Positions 58,583-64,000 of a stretch of 64,000 nt of DNA are shown here, piece after piece. Position 1 is the stretch's first letter. Every line of letters starts with the position of its first letter. Under the pieces are notes generated by a model. The model had not been told where the DNA came from, did not search any database, and saw only the letters and a program-made list of their open reading frames with translations. Origin of the DNA: JAXLSZ01 sp046330315 (GTDB lineage: Bacteria; Actinomycetota; Thermoleophilia; Solirubrobacterales; 70-9); NCBI GenBank assembly GCA_046330315.1, contig JAXLSZ010000007.1, forward strand, positions 1 to 64,000. The letters run 5' to 3'. A program made the position numbers and the translations under genes.

Positions 58583-59292
58583 CCCGCCCCCTCGCGCTCG
58601 ATCAGGGCGAGGAAGGCGTCTTCGAGGCCGGCCTCCCCGGTCTGGCGGCGCAGCTCGGCAGGTGTCTTCGAGGGCAGCAGCCGCCCCTCGCGCATGAGCA
58701 GCAGCCTGTCGCAGTGATCAGCCTCCTCGATCACGTGGCTGGAGACGAGCATCGTCGTTCCCTGCGCAGCGAGGCGGGAGAAGGTTTCCCAGAGCTGCCG
58801 GCGGAGGATCGGGTCGAGACCGATCGTCGGCTCGTCGAGCACCAGCAGTCGCGGCCCGCCCAGCAACGCCGTGGCCAGCGACACCCGCGAGAGCTGGCCG
58901 CCGGAGAGGTTGGCCGCGACCTGGCCCGCGTAGGCGCTGAGGTCGACGCTCTCTATGACCCGCTCGACGCGTTCGGCGGAGGCCCCGAGGACCTTGGCGA
59001 AGTAGGCGAGGTTCTCCTGCACGCTCAGGTCCCGGTAGATCGACGGCGCCTGGGTCACGTAGCCGACCTCGGTGCGGAGAGCCCGGGCGCCGGCCGGCTC
59101 GCCGAACACGGTGATCTCGCCCGAGGCGACCACCTGGACCCCGACGATCGACCGCATCAGGGTCGTCTTGCCGCAGCCGCTGGGCCCGAGCAGCCCCGTG
59201 ATCCGGCCCGCCGGGATCCCGAAATCGAGGCTCTTCAGCACCTCTTTCCCGCCCCTCCTCACGGTCAGGGAGCGGGCCCGGACGGCCTCCAT
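58579..59292 (-). CDS. ABC transporter ATP-binding protein
   Basis: 237 residues with Walker A GPSGCGKTT, signature LSGGQLSRVSLATALL, Walker B RLLVLDEPTIGLDP and switch His in VSSHVIEEADHCDRLLLM. Typical of DrrA/NatA-type exporters for drugs or lipids. ATG 59292 has AGGAGCG upstream. Substrate unknown. Confidence 0.92.
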   Translation of the reverse strand: MEAVRARSLTVRRGGKEVLKSLDFGIPAGRITGLLGPSGCGKTTLMRSIVGVQVVASGEITVFGEPAGARALRTEVGYVTQAPSIYRDLSVQENLAYFAKVLGASAERVERVIESVDLSAYAGQVAANLSGGQLSRVSLATALLGGPRLLVLDEPTIGLDPILRRQLWETFSRLAAQGTTMLVSSHVIEEADHCDRLLLMREGRLLPSKTPAELRRQTGEAGLEDAFLALIEREGAG

Positions 59293-59297
59293 CGCTC

Positions 59298-60140
59298 CTA
59301 CTCGCGCGACAGCGCGGTGAGCACCCCGACCAGGGTCAGCGAGAAGACCGCGATGCCGAAGGCGACCGCGACCGCGATCGTGTGGGCGCGTGCGTAGGTG
59401 AATATCTCGCCCGCCCGGGAGAGCGCGAGGACCATCGCGACAGCGCAGATGCCGAGCCCGGTCGCCTCCAGGAGGCCGCGCCGGGCCTCCGGGGCGAGCA
59501 CCGTGCCGGGGCGCGGCGGGCTGGGCCGGTGGCGCTCGGTCAGCGAGAGGCCGGCCAGGGCCGCGAAGCCGAAGCCGGTGGCGACCAGCATGCCGCCGAC
59601 CACGTCGCTGGGATAGTGCCAGCCGAGGACCGTCACCGAGATGCCCACGGCGAGGGAGTAGCCCGCCCCCAGCAGGGCCGCGAGCGGCCTCACCTCGCGG
59701 GGGGCGACGATCGCGAAGGCCACCGCGATCGACATCGCCGCCGTCGCGTGCCCGCTGGGAAACGCCACGGGCCCGAGCTGGTCGGTGCCCAGCACCGGCT
59801 GGTAGCGGGGGTGGGCGAGCAGCACCTTCAGGACCTGGGCGGTGACGTTGGCCCCGGCGACCACCGCGACCGCCGCAGCGGTCTGCCGGGGCCGGCGCCA
59901 GTAGAGGCCGAGGGCGACCACCCCGGCGAGCATCGCCAGCAGCGGCAGCGGGTTGGCCGAGTTGGCCGCCAGGGAGGCGGCCGAGCCGGTGACCCGGCCG
60001 TCGAGGGCCATCAGCCCGTTCAGGGCGGTGGCGTCGATCCGGCCCGCGGGACCGACCAGGTAGGCGAGCAGCATGACCGCGGCGAACACCGCCGCGCTCC
60101 CCGCCAGCGCCCAGAGGGGCTCCTTGAGGCGCGATTCCAT
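59298..60140 (-). CDS. PAP2-family phosphatase
   Basis: 280 residues, about seven membrane helices, phosphatase motifs KVLLAHPRYQP (K-x6-RP), FPSGHATAAM (PSGH) and SVTVLGWHYPSDVVGG (SR-x5-H-x3-D type). It dephosphorylates a lipid phosphate or undecaprenyl pyrophosphate in the membrane. ATG 60140; TACCGT lies six bases upstream, so it may be leaderless. Confidence 0.9.
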   Translation of the reverse strand: MESRLKEPLWALAGSAAVFAAVMLLAYLVGPAGRIDATALNGLMALDGRVTGSAASLAANSANPLPLLAMLAGVVALGLYWRRPRQTAAAVAVVAGANVTAQVLKVLLAHPRYQPVLGTDQLGPVAFPSGHATAAMSIAVAFAIVAPREVRPLAALLGAGYSLAVGISVTVLGWHYPSDVVGGMLVATGFGFAALAGLSLTERHRPSPPRPGTVLAPEARRGLLEATGLGICAVAMVLALSRAGEIFTYARAHTIAVAVAFGIAVFSLTLVGVLTALSRE

Positions 60141-60146
60141 GCCGAA

Positions 60147-60152
60147 ACGGTA
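60147..60152 (-). promoter_or_regulatory. -10 hexamer TACCGT, 6 nt before ATG 60140
   Basis: Same TANNNT hexamer and spacing as other presumed leaderless starts; a 23-bp repeat array lies upstream of it. Confidence 0.5.
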
Positions 60153-60181
60153 CCGCGACCGCTCCGGCGGGAGCGCAGACA

Positions 60182-60262
60182 GGCACGACCCGGGCGACGC
60201 AACCGGCACGACCCGGGCGACGCAACCGGCACGACCCGGGCGACGCAACCGGCACGACCCGG
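60182..60262. repeat. 23-bp tandem repeat, 3.5 units
   Basis: GGCACGACCCGGGCGACGCA starts at 60182, 60205 and 60228, with a partial unit at 60251. It fills the space upstream of the PAP2 phosphatase promoter. Confidence 0.92.
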
Positions 60263-60324
60263 GGCGAGAGTGAAGATAAGCACCTATGCGGTGTTTTCGA
60301 TCAGTTTCGCCGGGAGAGCGGGGG

Positions 60325-61845
60325 CTAGGCGGGCGTGACCGGGTTCCTGCGCGCGGCGAAGGCCCGGTCCTTGCCCTCGGCCAGCGCGAAGCGGCGGATC
60401 AGCTCGGCGCGCAGCTCCCCGGGATCGACCACCGCGTCCACGACCAGCTCCGAGGCGAGGTGGAGGATGTCGATGTCCTCCGCGTACTCCCGCCGCTTCT
60501 CCTCGACGAAGAGGGCTCGCTCCTCGGGGTCGGGAATCTCCCGGATCTGGTTGAAGAAGACCGCGTTGATCGCCGCCTCGGGGCCCATCACTGCGATCGA
60601 GGCGCTGGGCAGGGCGATGCAGCAGTCGGGGTCGAAGGCCGGGCCGGCCATCGCGTAGAGCCCGGCCCCGTAGGCCTTGCGGACGATCACCGAGATCTTC
60701 GGCACCGTCGCTTCGGAGACGGCGCTGATCATCTTCGCGCCGTGGCGGATGATCCCCTGGCGCTCGACCGCGGTGCCGATCATGAACCCGGGCACGTCGG
60801 CGAGGAAGAGCAGCGGCACGTTGAAGGCGTTGCAGGTCCCGATGAAGCAGGCCGCCTTGTCGGCCGAGTCCACGAACAGCACCCCGCCCTTCTGACGGGG
60901 CTGGTTGGCGACGACCCCCACCGCGCGGCCGCCGAGCCGCGCGAAGCCGACGATCAGCTCCTTGGCCCAGCGCTCGTGAACCTGCAGCAGCGAGTCCGCG
61001 TCGAGCAGGGAATCGAGCAGCTCGCGCATGTCGAAGGGCTGGTTCTCGTCGGCGGGGATTAGGTCGGCGATCGGTGCCCCGGAGGCAGGCTCGGCCGGGG
61101 TGGCGGCGGGCGGGTCGGCGCGCCAGCTCGACGGCATGTAGGAGAGGTAGCGGCGGGCCGTTGCGATCGCCGCGGCGTCGTCGGGCGCCAGGAAGTGCCC
61201 GCACCCCGAGACCCCGGTGTGCATCTTGGCGCCGCCCATCTCCTCGAGGCTGACCTTCTCGCCGATCACCATCTCGGCCATGCGAGGCGAGCCCAGGTAC
61301 ATCGAGGCGTTGCCCTCGCGCATGATCACCACGTCGCAGAATGCCGGGATGTAGGCGCCGCCCGCCGCCGAGGGCCCGAACAGCACGCAGACCTGCGGGA
61401 CCTGTCCCGAGAGGCGGACCTGGTTGTGGAAGATGCGCCCCGCCCCGCGGCGCCCGGGGAACATCGCCACCTGGTCGGTGATCCGCGCCCCGGCGGAGTC
61501 GACGAGGTAGATCATCGGCATCCCGATTCGCAGCGCCCTCTCCTGGATGCGGAGGATCTTCTCCACGGTCTTCGGGCCCCAGGAGCCGGCCTTGACCGTC
61601 GGGTCGTTGGCCATCAGCGCGACGGCCCGCCCCTCGATCCGGCCCATGCCCGTCACCACGCCGTCGGCTCCCAGGCCCTCCTGCTGCCAGTTGGCGAGCA
61701 GCGCCTCTTCGGCGAAGGACCCCTCGTCCAGCAGCAGCGCGACCCTCTCGCGGACCTCCAGCTTTCCCTGCTCGGCAAGCTTGGCGTGGTGGCGCTCCGG
61801 GCCCCCCGCCAGCGCCGCCTCGAGCGCGTGGCGGATCTCGGTCAT
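60325..61845 (-). CDS. Acyl-CoA carboxylase carboxyltransferase subunit (propionyl/methylcrotonyl-CoA type)
   Basis: 506 residues. N-terminal GKLEVRERVALLLDEGSFAE; CoA-binding SGQVPQVCVLFGPSAAGGAYIPAFCD; biotin-binding GGVLFVDSADKAACFIGTCNAFNVPL and FLADVPGFMIGTAVERQG match the beta subunit of acyl-CoA carboxylases. It transfers CO2 from a biotin carrier to an acyl-CoA; the alpha subunit is not in the window. Context with HMG-CoA lyase and HBD suggests leucine or short-chain acid breakdown, but propionyl- or acetyl-CoA are possible. Confidence 0.92.
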   Translation of the reverse strand: MTEIRHALEAALAGGPERHHAKLAEQGKLEVRERVALLLDEGSFAEEALLANWQQEGLGADGVVTGMGRIEGRAVALMANDPTVKAGSWGPKTVEKILRIQERALRIGMPMIYLVDSAGARITDQVAMFPGRRGAGRIFHNQVRLSGQVPQVCVLFGPSAAGGAYIPAFCDVVIMREGNASMYLGSPRMAEMVIGEKVSLEEMGGAKMHTGVSGCGHFLAPDDAAAIATARRYLSYMPSSWRADPPAATPAEPASGAPIADLIPADENQPFDMRELLDSLLDADSLLQVHERWAKELIVGFARLGGRAVGVVANQPRQKGGVLFVDSADKAACFIGTCNAFNVPLLFLADVPGFMIGTAVERQGIIRHGAKMISAVSEATVPKISVIVRKAYGAGLYAMAGPAFDPDCCIALPSASIAVMGPEAAINAVFFNQIREIPDPEERALFVEEKRREYAEDIDILHLASELVVDAVVDPGELRAELIRRFALAEGKDRAFAARRNPVTPA

Positions 61846-61872
61846 CTCGGGGCGGTGCGCGTCATCGGGCGG

Positions 61873-62757
61873 CTACTCCCCGGGGTCCGCCGCGACCGGC
61901 TTCTCGCCCGAGTAGTCGTAGAAGCCGCGGCCGCTCTTGCGACCGTGGTGGCCCGCGTCGACCAGCTTTCGCAGGGTCGCGGGTGGGGCGAACCTCTCCT
62001 CGCCGTAGGCCTCCCGCATCACCTCGCCGATCGAGACCAGGGTGTCGAGACCGACGAAGTCCGAGAGGGTCAACGGTCCCATCGGGTGGCTCGCCCCCGC
62101 CTTCATGCCCGTGTCGATGTCCTCGATCGAGCCGATCCCCTCCTCGTAGCCGCGGATCGCGTCGAACAGGTAGGGGACGAGCAGGCGGTTGACGATGAAG
62201 CCGCGGTTGTCGCCGGCGGCGACCGTCGTCTTGCCGAGCTTCTCGCCGAGCTCGAAGCCGAGGTCGTAGGCCTGCTGGGAGGTCTGCTCGGCGCGGACCA
62301 CCTCGAGCAGAGGCATCACCTGGGCCGGGTTGAAGAAGTGCAGACCCAGGAAGCGCTCCGGGCGCCCCGTCTCCTCGGCCTGGCGGGCGACCGGAAGCGA
62401 GGAGGTGTTGGAGGCGAAGTAGGCCCCGTCCTTGGCTATCGAGTCCACCTCGCGCCACATCTCCAGCTTCATCTCGAGATCCTCGGTGATCGCCTCGATG
62501 AGCAGGTCGCAGTCCGCGAGGTCGGCGTAGTCGAGCGTGCCCCGGATCCGCCCGCGGACCCCGTCCGCGTCCTCCTGGGAGAGCTTCCCCTTCTCGACCG
62601 CCCTGGCGAGCTGCTTCTCGATCTTGCCGATGCCGCCGTCGAGCTTCTCCTGGGAGACCTCGCGGACCACGACGTCCCATCCGGCCTGGGCGCAGATCTG
62701 GGTGATCCCGTGACCCATCAGCCCGCAGCCAAGAACGCCTACCTTCTCGATCTCCAC
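61873..62757 (-). CDS. 3-hydroxybutyryl-CoA dehydrogenase
   Basis: 294 residues. NAD motif GVLGCGLMGHGITQICAQAG, catalytic HFFNPAQVMPLLEVV (His) with NTSSLPV, and the C-terminal FVGLDTLVSIGEVM ... SGRGFYDYSG, as in PaaH/Hbd. Oxidises 3-hydroxybutyryl-CoA to acetoacetyl-CoA. GTG 62757 has GAGGAGCGAGA upstream. Forms a short acyl-CoA pathway with its neighbours. Confidence 0.93.
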   Translation of the reverse strand: MEIEKVGVLGCGLMGHGITQICAQAGWDVVVREVSQEKLDGGIGKIEKQLARAVEKGKLSQEDADGVRGRIRGTLDYADLADCDLLIEAITEDLEMKLEMWREVDSIAKDGAYFASNTSSLPVARQAEETGRPERFLGLHFFNPAQVMPLLEVVRAEQTSQQAYDLGFELGEKLGKTTVAAGDNRGFIVNRLLVPYLFDAIRGYEEGIGSIEDIDTGMKAGASHPMGPLTLSDFVGLDTLVSIGEVMREAYGEERFAPPATLRKLVDAGHHGRKSGRGFYDYSGEKPVAADPGE

Positions 62758-62804
62758 TCTCGCTCCTCGATCCGTTTGAACTGGAAGGCCGCGCAGCCTA
62801 ATGC

Positions 62805-63203
62805 CTAGGCGGCCGGCGACGGCGGCGCGGGGCTCTCGACGCCGAGGCGGCGCGCCATCTCCTCGGCCAGCGCGTGCATGCCGCTCATCGGCCGCACCAT
62901 GACCATCATCTCGTCGATCAGGCCATCCTCGCCGAAGTGAAGGATGTCCACCCCGTTCAGCTCGCGGTCTCCGACCCTCGCCTCGAAGACCAGCACGGCG
63001 GTGTCGCCCGTCTCGACCTGATCGGCGTAGCGGAAGTCCTCGAAGACCGCCACCACCGTGCTCAGCAGCACCCGCAGCGCGTCGATCCCCTCGTAGGGCT
63101 TGAAGACGACCGGGCTGCGGAAGACCACGCCCGGCGAGAAGAGCTCCTCCATTTCGGAGAAGTCCTTCGACTCGGCGGCCCTGCGGAACCTGTCGCTCCT
63201 CAT
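62805..63203 (-). CDS. NTF2/SnoaL-like protein
   Basis: 132 residues of the NTF2-like cone fold: FRRAAESKDFSEMEELFSP, VFKPYEGIDALRVLLSTVV, and GVDILHFGEDGLIDEMMVMVRP. No clear catalytic site; such proteins can be enzymes or binding proteins. ATG 63203 lies seven bases after TAGGGT, so it is chosen over the GTG at 63212, which would fall inside that hexamer. Confidence 0.8.
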   Translation of the reverse strand: MRSDRFRRAAESKDFSEMEELFSPGVVFRSPVVFKPYEGIDALRVLLSTVVAVFEDFRYADQVETGDTAVLVFEARVGDRELNGVDILHFGEDGLIDEMMVMVRPMSGMHALAEEMARRLGVESPAPPSPAA

Positions 63204-63210
63204 GCCGGCC

Positions 63211-63216
63211 ACCCTA
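63211..63216 (-). promoter_or_regulatory. -10 hexamer TAGGGT, 7 nt before ATG 63203
   Basis: The TAG stop of the HMG-CoA lyase gene forms the first half of this hexamer, the same arrangement as at 46130-46135. Confidence 0.45.
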
Positions 63217-64000
63217 CCCGGCCGGGTCCCAATCCACCGGGCCGGCCCGCAGCAGGTGGGCGCCGAGCGGGCGGCCGAGGACCTCCTGCGCCGCCCGGGA
63301 TGCGGCGAGAAGCGCCCCGAGATCCACTCCCGTCGCTATCCCCATCTCGTCGAGCATCGAGACGACGTCCTCGGTGGAGACGTTGCCGGTGCTGCCCGGG
63401 GGGACCGGGCAGCCCCCCAGCTCGCCGAAGCTCGACTCGAAGGAGTCCACGCCCTCCTCCAGCGCCGCGAGCACGTTCGCGAGCCCCTGGCCCCGGGTGT
63501 TGTGGAAGTGGGCGGTCAGCTCCGCGCCCCCGCCGGAGCCGGCCCCGAGCCGGTCGCGTGCGGCGGCGAAGAACTCCCGCACCTGGCGGGGATTCGCCAT
63601 CCCGGTGGTGTCGCCGAAGCCGATCTCCTCGCAGCCCGCTGCGGCGAGCCGCTCGGCGATGGCGAGCACCCGTCCCGCCGGCACCTGCCCCTCGTAGGGA
63701 CAGCCGAAGGAGGTCGCGATCACACCCTCGCGGCGCAGGCCCGCCTCGCCGGCGGCCGCCAGCACCTCCTCGAGCCCGGCCAGGGACTCCGACACGGAGC
63801 GGTTGACGTTGCGGCGGTTGTGGGTCTCCGAGGCCGAGAGGAAGACGCTGACCTCGTCGAACCTCTCGCGCATCTCCAGGGCCCGCTCGAGGCCTCTCAT
63901 GTTCGGGATCAGCACCGAGAGGGAGACGCCTTCGCGGCGCTGGATCCCGGCCAGCACCTCGGCAGCGTCGGCGAGCTGGGGGATGACGTCGGGGCGCACG
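63214..64000 (-). CDS. mvaB: Hydroxymethylglutaryl-CoA lyase, C-terminal part
   Basis: The start is beyond the right edge; about 261 residues are in the window. It carries HMG-CoA-lyase landmarks: SVFLSASETHNRRNVNRSVS, VIATSFGCPYEGQVP, EIGFGDTTGMANPRQV, THFHNTRGQGLANVLAAL (His pair) and the cysteine loop GGCPVPPGSTGNVSTEDVV. It splits HMG-CoA into acetyl-CoA and acetoacetate. About 40-60 N-terminal residues are outside. Confidence 0.92.
   Translation of the reverse strand, partial: VRPDVIPQLADAAEVLAGIQRREGVSLSVLIPNMRGLERALEMRERFDEVSVFLSASETHNRRNVNRSVSESLAGLEEVLAAAGEAGLRREGVIATSFGCPYEGQVPAGRVLAIAERLAAAGCEEIGFGDTTGMANPRQVREFFAAARDRLGAGSGGGAELTAHFHNTRGQGLANVLAALEEGVDSFESSFGELGGCPVPPGSTGNVSTEDVVSMLDEMGIATGVDLGALLAASRAAQEVLGRPLGAHLLRAGPVDWDPAG

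Overview
The window is about 72% G+C, densely packed, and shows strong G/C preference at third codon positions. Genes often overlap by ATGA, GTGA, TTGA or TGATG, and GTG and TTG starts are frequent. Gene content and style fit a free-living actinobacterium of the Thermoleophilia/Solirubrobacterales type; this placement is an inference from style, not from a marker gene. I see no prophage, insertion sequence or CRISPR array.

Layout. 1-2154: start of a flavin amine oxidase, a small hypothetical gene and a CPA2-type antiporter. 2310-10309 (minus): phosphate transporter pstSCAB, tightly coupled to a lipoprotein and three membrane-anchored zinc-ribbon proteins, with an 11-bp-period PHO-box-like array upstream. 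A second copy of that array precedes a secreted protein (10517-11095). 11281-17550: a GGDEF/HD-GYP signalling protein, a PD40 beta-propeller protein, a DUF3089 hydrolase and a lipoprotein. 17562-26060 (minus): a complete Kdp potassium system in an unusual order. The histidine-kinase half of KdpD and KdpE come first, then an operator, a KdpF-like peptide, KdpF, KdpA, KdpC, KdpB, the separate KdpD sensor half and a universal stress protein. 26083-35824: histone-like protein, patatin, DUF779, a P2-type ATPase, a trehalose synthase TreT operon with stress and CBS proteins, a shortened phosphoribosyltransferase, acylphosphatase and DUF2267.

36051-43510: a 25-residue membrane peptide, a 5'-3' exonuclease, then a minus-strand run of FGGY kinase, PLP decarboxylase, saccharopine-dehydrogenase-like protein, cyclic-2,3-diphosphoglycerate-synthetase-like GTPase and PabC. 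43562-46132: PabA-PabB fused in frame to a NYN/PIN nuclease domain. 46142-53929: metallo-hydrolase, DUF6351 protein, RCC1-repeat protein, an unrecognised secreted protein, a small membrane protein and tRNAs for Pro, Gly, Trp and Leu. 54173-64000: a second tRNA-Leu, M28 peptidase, acetoacetyl-CoA synthetase, ABC-2 exporter, PAP2 phosphatase, and an acyl-CoA catabolic set (carboxyltransferase, 3-hydroxybutyryl-CoA dehydrogenase, HMG-CoA lyase).

Three themes run through the window. Many start codons lie 6-7 nt after a TANNNT-like hexamer, as expected for leaderless mRNAs. Short tandem repeats (16-37 bp) sit repeatedly at gene borders or inside gene ends. The Pst and Kdp operons each carry extra or rearranged parts that the textbook versions lack.
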